Positions 1 through 7,228 are shown, numbered from the stretch's first letter. The stretch: 8,211 nucleotides of DNA from an uncultured Clostridia bacterium (GCA_946613705.1 CAMOFU010000099.1:1-8211), one strand, 5' to 3'. A program made the numbers and translations. Notes: generated by a model from the sequence alone, not told the origin.

Positions 1-311
1 CGAACAATATGAACCAGATGCTCAAGCAGGCTCAGAAGATGCAGGACGAGATCACTGCATTGCAGGCCGAGCTCGAGGAGAGAGAGTTCTCGGGCACCGC
101 GGGCGGCGGAGTTGTTGATGTTACGATCAACGGCAAGAGACAGGTGCTCAAGCTCAACATCAAGCCCGAGGTGGTTGATCCCGATGACGTTGAGATGCTT
201 GAGGATCTTATCATGAGCGCATTCAACGAGGCTGTAAGAGTGCTTGACGAGACATCTGATGCCGAGATGAGCAAGCTTACAGGCGGAGTATCCTTCCCGG
301 GTCTGTTCTGA
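1..311 (+). CDS. YbaB/EbfC family nucleoid-associated protein (5' end cut by window edge)
   Basis: Small DNA-binding protein of the YbaB/EbfC family, whose members form dimers that bind DNA and are thought to help organise the nucleoid or assist RecR-linked repair. The visible part from the first in-frame ATG (position 9) is 100 residues: an N-terminal charged helix rich in Gln, Lys and Glu (about residues 1-26, coiled-coil-like), then the family's glycine-rich turn GTAGGGVV (29-36), beta strands, the conserved VVDPDD (56-61) and the C-terminal FPGLF. The frame stays open to the left edge (the two codons before this ATG both encode Asn), no ribosome binding site can be seen, and relatives usually have a few more Met/Gly/Asn-rich residues before this point. 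The true start is therefore probably upstream of the window, with about 5-15 residues missing. Its stop overlaps the recR start by one base, the usual ybaB-recR arrangement. Family assignment is secure; the precise cellular role is only known in general terms. Confidence 0.93.
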   Translation, partial: NNMNQMLKQAQKMQDEITALQAELEEREFSGTAGGGVVDVTINGKRQVLKLNIKPEVVDPDDVEMLEDLIMSAFNEAVRVLDETSDAEMSKLTGGVSFPGLF

Positions 312-913
312 TGGCTGATATCGGCGCACTGCCGCTCACACTGCTCTCGGAGCAGTTTGCAAGGCTCCCGGGGATAGGCATGAAGTCTGCTCAGAGGCTT
401 GCCTATCATGTTATGGAGATGTCTGATGCCGAGGCGAACGAGCTGGCGCAGGCGATACTTAATGCTAAGCGCAAGGTGCATACCTGCAAGGTGTGCTGCA
501 ATTTTACAGAGAATGAGCTGTGCCGCTTCTGTGATGATGCAAGACGCGACAGGAGAACGGTATGTGTGGTCGAGGCTCCGAGGGATATCGCTGCTTTTGA
601 GCGCACGAAGGAATACAAGGGCGTTTATCATGTGCTGCACGGACTGATCTCGCCGATCAACGGTGTCGGGCCCGATGCGCTGACGATAAAGCAGCTGCTT
701 GCAAGAGTAAACAGCGGTGATATCGACGAGGTGATAATGGCGACCAATCCTACGGTCGAGGGCGAGGCAACGGCTATGTACATCAGCAAGCTTCTGAAGC
801 CATTCGGTGTTAAGGTCACAAGGCTTGCCTTTGGTCTGCCTATCGGCGGTATGCTCGAATATGCGGACGAGATAACGCTTTACAAGGCGCTCGAAAACCG
901 TTCGGAGATATGA
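311..913 (+). CDS. recR: Recombination mediator protein RecR
   Basis: RecR acts with RecO and RecF to load RecA on gapped single-stranded DNA during recombinational repair; it forms a ring-like clamp around DNA in the cytoplasm. The 200-residue protein has the usual full length and all expected parts in order: an N-terminal helix-hairpin-helix (PGIGMKSAQRLAYHV, residues 20-34), a four-cysteine zinc finger (C59, C62, C71, C74), a TOPRIM domain starting at CVVEAPRDI (85-93, with the acidic E88), and the conserved C-terminal stretch containing ATNPTVEGEATA (144-155) and FGLPIGG (174-180). The ATG lies inside the ybaB stop as TGATG. The nearest purine-rich match, GGCGGAG, ends more than 20 bases before the ATG, so translation is probably coupled to ybaB. 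Transcription likely ends at the hairpin about 50 bases downstream. No defects are seen. Confidence 0.98.
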   Translation: MADIGALPLTLLSEQFARLPGIGMKSAQRLAYHVMEMSDAEANELAQAILNAKRKVHTCKVCCNFTENELCRFCDDARRDRRTVCVVEAPRDIAAFERTKEYKGVYHVLHGLISPINGVGPDALTIKQLLARVNSGDIDEVIMATNPTVEGEATAMYISKLLKPFGVKVTRLAFGLPIGGMLEYADEITLYKALENRSEI

Positions 914-961
914 CAGACTATATTGTATATTGTGCTGTAAACGCATAACAGAATATATAAC

Positions 962-994
962 AAAAGTCATCGCTTGATCGGCGATGACTTTTTT
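962..994. terminator. Bidirectional rho-independent terminator between recR and cls
   Basis: A perfect 12-base inverted repeat (962-973 paired with 981-992, core AAAAGTCATCGC) with a 7-base loop. On the + strand the stem runs into six T (989-994); on the - strand the other arm gives TTTT followed by GTT. It sits between the convergent ends of recR (49 bases away) and cls (43 bases away), so it can serve both operons. No other gene or element is seen in the 123-base gap. Both the structure and the position fit a shared terminator; its efficiency is inferred. Confidence 0.9.
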
Positions 995-1036
995 GTTGTT
1001 TGCTTTGCTATTGCATATTGCAGCCTTTCGGTTCTC

Positions 1037-2614
1037 TTACATCAGCGGTGCGAAAAGCTTCATTATGCTGCCTCGCAGCTTGACCGAAAAAAGCTCTGCC
1101 TTGATCGTCTGCTTGGTAACGGTGCGGCACTTTTTCATTGTCTCCTGAAAGTCCTGCTCAATATCGGTGATGCACGAACACCAGAACAGGTATGTCCCGC
1201 ACTCGAAGTGGTGATAGAGACTGCGGTAATCGAGATTGATCGTGCCGACGACCGCTTTCTCATCGTCGCTGACAAATATCTTCGCGTGAACGAATCCCGG
1301 GGTGTATTCATAAACCTTTACACCCGAGCGCAGCAGCGAGCGGTAATGCGTCTTTGCAAGCGAGTAGGCTGCCTGCTTGTCGGGTATCCCGGGGAGGATA
1401 AGCCGCACGTCAACTCCGCGCTCGGCTGCGTATTTCAGCGCCTGCTCCAGCTCGTTGTCGAGTATAAGATACGGTGTCATGATATGAACATAGCTTTTTG
1501 CGCGGTTGAGGATATCCATATAGACCGTCCGCCCGACCTTGTCCTCGTCCAGCGGGCAGTCGGAGAACGGCATAACGTAGCCGTCCGGCTCGGCTGGCTC
1601 GGAAAGCGGCAGCGCTTCGTCCCAGCACGGCTTCTCCTCGTAGATGTTCCACATTTGCAGGAACATCAGCGTAAAGCTCTGCACAGCCTCGCCCTGCAAT
1701 CTGATCGCAGTATCCTTCCAGTGACCGAACCGCTCGATATGGTTGATGTATTCATCTGCAAGATTGACACCGCCGTTGTAGGCGACCTTCCCGTCGATTA
1801 CAAGTATCTTGCGGTGATCGCGATAGTTGTAATGTGTCGAAAGGAACGGCGAGATAGGCGAAAAGGGCTTGCACTTTATGCCGAGCTTTGCCATTCGCTG
1901 CGGGTAATCCCATGTGAGAGTGGACATCTCGCACATTCCGTCGTACATCACTCTCACATCAACGCCCTGCGCTGCCTTCTCTGCCATGACCTTGAGCATA
2001 CTTCCCCACATCAGGCCCTCGTCGATGATGAAGTACTCCATGAAGATGTATTTCTCGGCATTTTTCAGATCCTCCATAAGTGCTCGGAACTTGTACTCGC
2101 CGAGCGGAAAGAAGCGTACATCTGTGTTCTCGTAGATCGGGTAGCAGCCCGAGCGGTTGAGGTATCTGTACAGATCGTCGGTGCCTGTTTCAACTATCTC
2201 AGGTCGTTTGAGCAGCTTGTACTTTTGCGCAAGCTTGCCCTGTGTTTCCTCAATGGAGATCTCTACCTTCCGCTTCAGCCTGCGGTGACCGAAGTTCATA
2301 TTTGTGAACCACAGGAACAACGTACCCGGGATCGGAAATACGGATATCATTATCAGCCATGTAAGCTTTGCCGATGCGTCCATGCCGCAGTTGAAAAGGT
2401 ACAGCACCATTACCAGTGTTACCAGCCCGCCGACAAGCGAGAAGAGGGTGCTGTATTCCTCAAAGTATTCAACTGCCGACATGATAAGCAGCACCTGAAT
2501 GATTATAAGTATCGCCATAATACCGAATCGGCTGAACACAAGTCTTAAAATGCTCTTTTTGCGCTTGGGGATAAGGCGTATGATATCGTCGGTTTGCTGC
2601 GGAGCTGTATTCAT
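1037..2614 (-). CDS. cls: Cardiolipin synthase (phospholipase D family)
   Basis: Membrane enzyme of the bacterial ClsA/phospholipase D family, which joins two phosphatidylglycerol molecules to give cardiolipin and glycerol. From the ATG at 2614 the protein has 525 residues, close to the family's usual 480-520. The N-terminus is basic (KRKK, 17-20), followed by hydrophobic segments at about 29-47, 55-75 and 84-104 (PLDc_N-type anchor). Two complete HKD catalytic motifs follow: HRKILVID (H267, K269, D274) and HAKIFVSD (H443, K445, D450), each followed by the expected Gly/Asn element (NGGVNL; GTINLDYRS). The C-terminus LRGSIMKLFAPLM is typical. The frame is open 70 codons further upstream, but that would overlap the end of pyrF, and an AAGGAG site stands 6 bases before the 2614 ATG, so this start is preferred. 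It is the last gene of the leftward cluster, 89 bases after pyrF, with a hairpin in its leader. Related PLD-type synthases (PgsA-unlike, HKD type) cannot be fully excluded as to exact product. Confidence 0.95.
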   Translation of the reverse strand: MNTAPQQTDDIIRLIPKRKKSILRLVFSRFGIMAILIIIQVLLIMSAVEYFEEYSTLFSLVGGLVTLVMVLYLFNCGMDASAKLTWLIMISVFPIPGTLFLWFTNMNFGHRRLKRKVEISIEETQGKLAQKYKLLKRPEIVETGTDDLYRYLNRSGCYPIYENTDVRFFPLGEYKFRALMEDLKNAEKYIFMEYFIIDEGLMWGSMLKVMAEKAAQGVDVRVMYDGMCEMSTLTWDYPQRMAKLGIKCKPFSPISPFLSTHYNYRDHRKILVIDGKVAYNGGVNLADEYINHIERFGHWKDTAIRLQGEAVQSFTLMFLQMWNIYEEKPCWDEALPLSEPAEPDGYVMPFSDCPLDEDKVGRTVYMDILNRAKSYVHIMTPYLILDNELEQALKYAAERGVDVRLILPGIPDKQAAYSLAKTHYRSLLRSGVKVYEYTPGFVHAKIFVSDDEKAVVGTINLDYRSLYHHFECGTYLFWCSCITDIEQDFQETMKKCRTVTKQTIKAELFSVKLRGSIMKLFAPLM

Positions 2615-2620
2615 TTGCCA

Positions 2621-2626
2621 CTCCTT
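2621..2626 (-). promoter_or_regulatory. Ribosome binding site that fixes the cls start
   Basis: AAGGAG on the - strand, 6 bases before the ATG at 2614. It supports the 525-residue start of cls over the open-frame extension that would run back into pyrF. Confidence 0.85.
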
Positions 2627-2631
2627 GATAG

Positions 2632-2670
2632 CGGCGATTCGGCAGACAGACCTGCTGCCGAATGATGCCG
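2632..2670 (-). promoter_or_regulatory. Hairpin in the cls leader, next to the ribosome binding site
   Basis: A perfect 9-bp stem (2637-2645 with 2655-2663, ATTCGGCAG / CTGCCGAAT) with a 9-base loop. It can be extended outward by a further 4 bp (CGGC at 2667-2670 with GCCG at 2632-2635 on the - strand) across a small 3-by-1 internal loop. In the leftward transcript it ends 5 bases before the AAGGAG of cls. It is not followed by a T run in that direction, so it does not look like a normal terminator. It may affect cls translation, mRNA processing or stability at the pyrF-cls junction; that role is inference. Confidence 0.5.
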
Positions 2671-2703
2671 TGATATTTTTACTGTTCTCTTGTCTGCGCA
2701 GGC

Positions 2704-3639
2704 TCAGTCGGGAAGCTTGATCTTCGGGAGGAACGAGATAATGTCCTCCTTCATTCTGATGACCTCGCGGCGGGCAGCTTTTGCGAACTCGTGCGGGTCG
2801 CACTCCTCTTTTTTGTAAGCGCACATAACAGCGCGGGAGGAATTAACGATCGCACCGAGGCCGTTCTCGTCAAAGCCCTTTGCCACGCCCTCAGCGCCGC
2901 CGCCCTGTGCTCCGTAGCCCGGGACTAAGAAGAAGGTATGCGGCAGAGCCTTTCTCATTTCTGCGAGCTGCTCGGGATAGGTAGCACCCACAACAGCACC
3001 CACACCGCTGTAGCCGTATTTGCCCATTACCTCGGCTCCCCATTTTTCGCACATATCGCCCATTACTGCATATACGGTCTTGTCGCCGATCTTCAGATCC
3101 TGAAGCTCGCCCGAGGACTTGTTCGAGGTCTTGACAAGCACGAAGATGCCCTTGTCAAAGGCTGTGCATTTTTCCAGCAGGGGAGTGATGCCGTCGGTGC
3201 CGAGGTAGCCGTTGACAGTCAGCGCGTCTGCGCCGAACGCGGGCATATGATCTCCGCAGACCTCGGTATAGCCGAGATGTGCGGTGGCATATGCGTCCAT
3301 AGTCGCACCTATGTCGTTGCGCTTGCCGTCGGTCATAACGAACATACCCTTGCTCTGCGCATATTCGATCGTCTTATAAAGCGTCTTCACACCCTCCCAG
3401 CCGTACATTTCGTAGTAAGCGGCCTGCGGCTTGATCGCGGGGCAGATATCGTGTATCTCGTCGATGATCGTCTTGTTGAACTCGAGTATCGCCTTGCTTG
3501 CGGCCTTGAGTGTCTTGCCGTATTTTTTGACCTTCTTGTTCACGATGTACTCGGGAACATATTCCAGTCTTGGGTCGAGCCCGACTACAGAGGGGTTTTG
3601 CGTCTTAACTATATTTTCGATCAGTCTGTCAAATGACAT
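2704..3639 (-). CDS. pyrF: Orotidine 5'-phosphate decarboxylase, subfamily 2
   Basis: Catalyses the last step of de novo UMP synthesis, decarboxylating orotidine monophosphate to UMP in the cytoplasm without a cofactor. The 311-residue length and sequence fit the longer subfamily-2 PyrF rather than the short (about 230-240 residue) form. Visible motifs on the TIM barrel: VVGLDPRLE (18-26) for the first strand, PAIKPQAAYYE (67-77), the catalytic DGKRNDIG (104-111, with D104, K106, D109), VNGYLGTDG (142-150), and the phosphate-binding VPGYGAQGG (239-247) and NSSRAV (266-271). The start has a good AAAGGAG site 7 bases upstream (3647-3653). It follows pyrC by 29 bases with no terminator between them, so the two pyrimidine genes are very likely co-transcribed. 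No odd features seen. Confidence 0.97.
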   Translation of the reverse strand: MSFDRLIENIVKTQNPSVVGLDPRLEYVPEYIVNKKVKKYGKTLKAASKAILEFNKTIIDEIHDICPAIKPQAAYYEMYGWEGVKTLYKTIEYAQSKGMFVMTDGKRNDIGATMDAYATAHLGYTEVCGDHMPAFGADALTVNGYLGTDGITPLLEKCTAFDKGIFVLVKTSNKSSGELQDLKIGDKTVYAVMGDMCEKWGAEVMGKYGYSGVGAVVGATYPEQLAEMRKALPHTFFLVPGYGAQGGGAEGVAKGFDENGLGAIVNSSRAVMCAYKKEECDPHEFAKAARREVIRMKEDIISFLPKIKLPD

Positions 3640-3668
3640 TCTTATTCTCCTTTCATTTCACGCGGGGC

Positions 3669-4937
3669 TCAAAGCTCAAAAACTATCCTTCCGCGGCATA
3701 CGGTATAAACGTTTCTGCCCCTGAGCCTCTCGCCCTTGAATACGGTGTTCTTGCTCTTTGAATGAAGCTGCTCGGGTACGACTGTCCATTCAAGCTCGGG
3801 GTCGAACACACAGAGCTCTGCCTCAGCGCCTTCCCTGATCGTGACCTCGGGCAGCCCGAGTATCCTTCTCGGTTCTATCGACATTAGCTCGACCAGCCTG
3901 TCAAGCCCGAGCTTGCCCGTGTGGTAAAGCTGTGTAAGCGTTACTGCCAGCGATGTTTCAAGCCCGACCACTCCGTTCGGAGCCTTTTCAAAGTCGGCTT
4001 TATCCTCTGCCGAATGCGGCGCATGGTCTGTGATGATGCAGTCGATAGTGCCGTCGAGCAGCGCCTGCTCTATCGCAGCTCTGTCCCGCTCTGTCCTCAG
4101 CGGCGGTGACATACGGTAATCCGCGTCACGAGACAGCAGCTTTTCGTCGGTATAGGTGAAGTAATGCGGCGCAGTTTCACAGGTCACCTTTATGCCGTCA
4201 CGCTTGGCAGCCCTGATGATATTTACCGAGCCGTAGGTGGAAACATGGCATATATGTATCCGTGCATCGCAGGAGGCGGCAAGGGTTATCTCCCTTGCGG
4301 TGATGCTGTCCTCACTTGCCCTGTCCATGCCCCTGACACCGAGCTTTTCTGACACCTCTCCCTTGTTGATGATGCCGCCGTTTATGATATTCAGATCCTC
4401 ACAGTGCGAGGTGATGATGAGCCCGTTGCTGTTTGAGAGCTCCAGTGCGCGGCGCATGAGCTCGGCATTTTCGACAGGTCTGCCGTCATCGGAGATCGCG
4501 GTTATGCCAGCCTTTTTCAGCTCATCGTAGTCACACAGCTCCTTGCCCTCCATGCCCTTGGTAACGCAGGCATAGGGGATAACATTGATGCCTGTTTCCT
4601 CAGCCTTGTCGAATACATATCTTACCAGCTCGGGCGAGTCTATCGGGGGCTTGGTATTCGGCATACAGGCAACACCTGTAAAGCCGCCTGCCTTAGCAGC
4701 AGCAGCGCCCGTGATGATATCCTCCTTATAGGTCAGCCCGGGGTCACGGAAATGAACGTGCATATCGAACAGCCCGGGAACGGCGCAGAGCCGCCCCTCG
4801 CCGTCTATCACTCTGTCGGCCTGCCTGTCCTCGCTGCCGATATATGCTATCTTCTCATTCTCTATAAGAATATTGGTAACACGGTCGAGCCCCTGACGGG
4901 GATCGACCGCTCTTACATTTTTGAATAATACTGTCAT
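3669..4937 (-). CDS. pyrC: Dihydroorotase, type I
   Basis: Zinc amidohydrolase that interconverts N-carbamoyl-L-aspartate and dihydroorotate, the third step of pyrimidine synthesis. From the ATG at 4937 the protein has 422 residues, typical of the Bacillus/Aquifex (type I) form and unlike the shorter E. coli form. Metal ligands are all visible: HVH in FDMHVHFRDPG (H60, H62), D150 in SDDGRPV, H178 in SHCED, H231 in CHVST and D304 in TDHAPHS; substrate contacts MPNTKPP (92-98) are also present. Two ATG codons lie in tandem (4938-4940 and 4935-4937); a GGAG at 4944-4947 is 3 bases from the first but 6 from the second, so I take the second, which differs by only one residue. The gene starts about 10 bases after the exported protein gene and precedes pyrF. 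Hydantoinases and allantoinases are relatives, but the motifs and the pyrF neighbour favour PyrC. Confidence 0.97.
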   Translation of the reverse strand: MTVLFKNVRAVDPRQGLDRVTNILIENEKIAYIGSEDRQADRVIDGEGRLCAVPGLFDMHVHFRDPGLTYKEDIITGAAAAKAGGFTGVACMPNTKPPIDSPELVRYVFDKAEETGINVIPYACVTKGMEGKELCDYDELKKAGITAISDDGRPVENAELMRRALELSNSNGLIITSHCEDLNIINGGIINKGEVSEKLGVRGMDRASEDSITAREITLAASCDARIHICHVSTYGSVNIIRAAKRDGIKVTCETAPHYFTYTDEKLLSRDADYRMSPPLRTERDRAAIEQALLDGTIDCIITDHAPHSAEDKADFEKAPNGVVGLETSLAVTLTQLYHTGKLGLDRLVELMSIEPRRILGLPEVTIREGAEAELCVFDPELEWTVVPEQLHSKSKNTVFKGERLRGRNVYTVCRGRIVFEL

Positions 4938-4943
4938 CATTCG

Positions 4944-4947
4944 CTCC
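4944..4947 (-). promoter_or_regulatory. Ribosome binding site of pyrC
   Basis: GGAG on the - strand, two bases beyond the stop codon of the upstream gene (TGA at 4952-4950). Spacing is 3 bases to the first and 6 bases to the second of two tandem ATG codons, which favours the second. The closeness to the upstream stop suggests translational coupling. Confidence 0.6.
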
Positions 4948-4949
4948 GA

Positions 4950-5501
4950 TCAGAAATTCTTCTGCGTAGCAGAGAAGTGCTTTCCTTTCGAGTATGCCTC
5001 ATAGGTCTTCTCGGGCATTACGCAGTTGAGGATAGTGCCCTCGTTGTCCTCAGCATTCTTGATAAGGAATGTACACTTAGGTGCATCCTGGAGAGCATAA
5101 GTTTCTATATTATTCTTCTTCTGAACGTTCTTGGCATCGGTAAGGCTCGAATAGGAGATCTGTCCGAAGAACCAGAATCTTACATTCTGGTCAAAAGCCT
5201 CGGTGTGATGACCCGGGAGAATGAAGAACTTGATAGCCTTCTTGTCCTCGTTTACCCTGTAGTAGCCGTCAGCGATGACCTCGCCTGATTTAAGGCTGGA
5301 ATAAACGAAGTTTCCGCTGTCGTCGAACGCTATCTTCTTGTCGCTCTTCTCGTCTATCCAGTCACCCGAGATCAGCAGACGGCTGTCGCTGCCCGGGTCG
5401 ATACTCGTCGAAGCAAAAACATAGCTCCCGACGATTATGCCGCATACGACCAGCAGGATAAAGATGAGCACCAGAAAAACTTGCAGTATTCTTTTAGCCA
5501 T
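4950..5501 (-). CDS. Small exported or membrane-anchored protein of unknown function
   Basis: I do not recognise a family with certainty. The 183-residue protein starts with a short basic end (KR at 3-4) and one long hydrophobic segment (about residues 6-29), then a soluble domain. The segment may be an uncleaved anchor or a signal peptide, with a plausible cleavage after VFA (28-30); C20 is not in a good lipobox. The outer domain begins with GDWIDEKSDKKIAFDDSG (46-63) and continues with alternating beta-type stretches (NFVYSS, DGYYRV, AIKFFILPG, VRFWFFGQISYSS), which resembles small lipocalin-like or beta-barrel/sandwich domains that start with a G-x-W motif. Two cysteines (C143, C160) lie in the outer part and could form a disulfide. 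An AGAGGG site 9 bases before the ATG supports the start. It sits 39 bases after ilvD and about 10 bases before pyrC, inside the operon. Base composition is lower in GC than its neighbours. A real gene; role unknown. Confidence 0.85.
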   Translation of the reverse strand: MAKRILQVFLVLIFILLVVCGIIVGSYVFASTSIDPGSDSRLLISGDWIDEKSDKKIAFDDSGNFVYSSLKSGEVIADGYYRVNEDKKAIKFFILPGHHTEAFDQNVRFWFFGQISYSSLTDAKNVQKKNNIETYALQDAPKCTFLIKNAEDNEGTILNCVMPEKTYEAYSKGKHFSATQKNF

Positions 5502-5540
5502 AATAACAATCCCTCTTTCTATAATTCTGTATCAGAGCTC

Positions 5541-7220
5541 TCAGCCCTGTTTGAGTATCGCGCCTGTGTTTGCAGAGGTCACAAGAGAAGCATACCTTGC
5601 AAGGTAGCCCGTTGTGATCTTAGGCTCTCTCGGCTGCCATTTAGCCTTCCTTGCAGCCAGCTCCTCATCGGTGACCTTAACGTTGATAGTATTCGCGGGG
5701 ATATCTATTGCAATGATATCGCCCTCCTCGATCAGCGCGATCGGGCCGCCCACAGCAGCCTCGGGAGAAACATGACCGATAGAAGCGCCTCTTGTTGCGC
5801 CGCTGAAACGTCCGTCGGTGATAAGCGCTACCGATGAGCCGAGCCCCATTCCGGCTATAGCCGATGTCGGGTTGAGCATCTCTCTCATACCCGGGCCGCC
5901 CTTGGGACCCTCGTAGCGGATAACAACAACATCGCCCGCATTTATCTTTCCGCCCCTGATAGCAGCGATAGCGTCCTCCTCGCAGTCGAATACTCTTGCG
6001 GGGCCTTCATGCACAAGCATCTCGGGAGCGACTGCCGATCTCTTTACAACGCAGCTGTCGGGAGCGATATTGCCCCTCAGCACTGCGATGCCGCCTGTCT
6101 GCGAATAGGGATTATCCAGCGGCCTGATGACCTCGGGATCCTTGTTTTTGCAGCCCTTTATGTTCTCGCCGACGGTCTTGCCCGTGCAGGTCATGCAGTC
6201 GGTGTTGAGAATGCCCTTTTCGGCAAGCTCGTTCATTACCGCATACACACCTCCTGCCTCGTTCAGATCCTCCATATAGGTGTGTCCCGCAGGAGCAAGG
6301 TGACATACATTCGGTGTTCTCGAGGATATCTCGTTTGCAACATCAAGGTTCAGCTCGATGCCGCACTCATGTGCGATAGCGGGCAGATGCAGCATCGAGT
6401 TGGTCGAGCAGCCCAGTGCCATATCAACTGTCAGCGCATTGAGGAATGCCTTTTCTGTCATGATATCCCTCGGGCGGATATTCTTTCTCAGCAGCTCCAT
6501 GACCTGCATACCTGCGTGTTTGGCAAGCTTCAGTCTCTCGGAGTATACTGCGGGGATAGTTCCGTTTCCTTTCAGACCCATTCCGAGCACCTCGGTCAGG
6601 CAGTTCATCGAGTTCGCGGTATACATACCCGAGCAGCTTCCGCAGGTCGGGCAGACCTTGTTCTCAAACTCCTCAACGTCCTCAGCCGTGATCTTGCCCG
6701 CATCATAGGAGCCGACAGCCTCGAACATACTCGAAAGCGACCTCTTCTCGCCCTTGACGTGTCCTGCCAGCATCGGGCCGCCCGAAACGAATACGGTCGG
6801 CACGTTCACTCTTGCGGCAGCCATAAGCAGTCCGGGGACGTTCTTGTCGCAGTTGGGGATCATTACCAAAGCATCGAAGTGGTGCGCGAGTGCCATACAT
6901 TCGGTGCTGTCTGCGATAAGGTCACGGGTGACGAGGGAATACTTCATTCCCTGATGCCCCATAGCGATACCGTCACAGACTGCGATAGCGGGGAACACTA
7001 TCGGGGTGCCGCCCGCCATTGCAACGCCCAGCTTGACCGCTTCTACTATCTTGTCGATATTCATATGCCCGGGGACGATCTCGTTATAGCTGGAAACGAT
7101 GCCGACCAGCGGTCTTTCCATTTCCTCACGGGTCATACCCAGTGCATTGAACAGAGATCTCTGCGGCGCCTTGTCAACACCGTCACAGAAATAGTTTTTG
7201 TATTTTTCTTTTTCACTCAT
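5541..7220 (-). CDS. ilvD: Dihydroxy-acid dehydratase
   Basis: Dehydrates 2,3-dihydroxy-isovalerate and 2,3-dihydroxy-3-methylvalerate to the keto acids that lead to valine, leucine and isoleucine; cytoplasmic Fe-S enzyme. The 559 residues match the family length. Cluster cysteines C124 (in PNCDKNVPG) and C196 (in CPTCGSCSGMYTANS, 190-204) are present. The position that carries a third cysteine in [2Fe-2S] relatives is glycine here (G51 in NEIVPGH), which points to the oxygen-sensitive [4Fe-4S] type. Mg ligands D83, D125, carbamylatable K126 and E447, and the catalytic S473 in DGRFSGATRG, are all in place by comparison with E. coli IlvD from memory. The C-terminus TGYLARYASLVTSANTGAI is typical. 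The AGGAGG site 8 bases upstream overlaps the stop of the kinase gene. No ilvB, ilvC or leu genes are in the window, so the rest of the pathway is elsewhere. Sugar-acid dehydratases are relatives, but the motifs favour IlvD. Confidence 0.97.
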   Translation of the reverse strand: MSEKEKYKNYFCDGVDKAPQRSLFNALGMTREEMERPLVGIVSSYNEIVPGHMNIDKIVEAVKLGVAMAGGTPIVFPAIAVCDGIAMGHQGMKYSLVTRDLIADSTECMALAHHFDALVMIPNCDKNVPGLLMAAARVNVPTVFVSGGPMLAGHVKGEKRSLSSMFEAVGSYDAGKITAEDVEEFENKVCPTCGSCSGMYTANSMNCLTEVLGMGLKGNGTIPAVYSERLKLAKHAGMQVMELLRKNIRPRDIMTEKAFLNALTVDMALGCSTNSMLHLPAIAHECGIELNLDVANEISSRTPNVCHLAPAGHTYMEDLNEAGGVYAVMNELAEKGILNTDCMTCTGKTVGENIKGCKNKDPEVIRPLDNPYSQTGGIAVLRGNIAPDSCVVKRSAVAPEMLVHEGPARVFDCEEDAIAAIRGGKINAGDVVVIRYEGPKGGPGMREMLNPTSAIAGMGLGSSVALITDGRFSGATRGASIGHVSPEAAVGGPIALIEEGDIIAIDIPANTINVKVTDEELAARKAKWQPREPKITTGYLARYASLVTSANTGAILKQG

Positions 7221-7228
7221 TGCTTTAT

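Noticed and set aside
32..970. A 312-codon open frame on the - strand opposite ybaB and recR
   Set aside because: It is antisense to two well-conserved genes and begins inside the terminator stem. No domain or ribosome binding site is seen.
974..2548. A 524-codon open frame on the + strand opposite cls
   Set aside because: It lies almost wholly antisense to cls, which has both HKD motifs, a ribosome binding site and a typical length. The antisense protein shows no recognisable domain, is rich in Cys, His and Leu as mirror frames often are, and its start falls inside the terminator hairpin.
2637..2703. A terminator or a separate promoter in the pyrF-cls gap
   Set aside because: The hairpin has no T run in the leftward direction, and the AT-rich stretch near 2673-2682 has no convincing -35 box at the proper distance. 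A weak internal promoter cannot be excluded, but I cannot support one.
2615..2824. A 70-codon N-terminal extension of cls
   Set aside because: It would overlap the last 121 bases of pyrF in another frame, is rich in Arg and unlike the family, and the AAGGAG site points to the ATG at 2614.
2938..3636. A 232-codon open frame on the + strand opposite pyrF
   Set aside because: It is a mirror of the pyrF coding frame, with no recognisable domain.
5439..5444. C20 of the exported protein as a lipoprotein attachment cysteine
   Set aside because: The residues before it (LLVV) lack the small residue expected at -1 in a lipobox, and the hydrophobic stretch continues past the cysteine.
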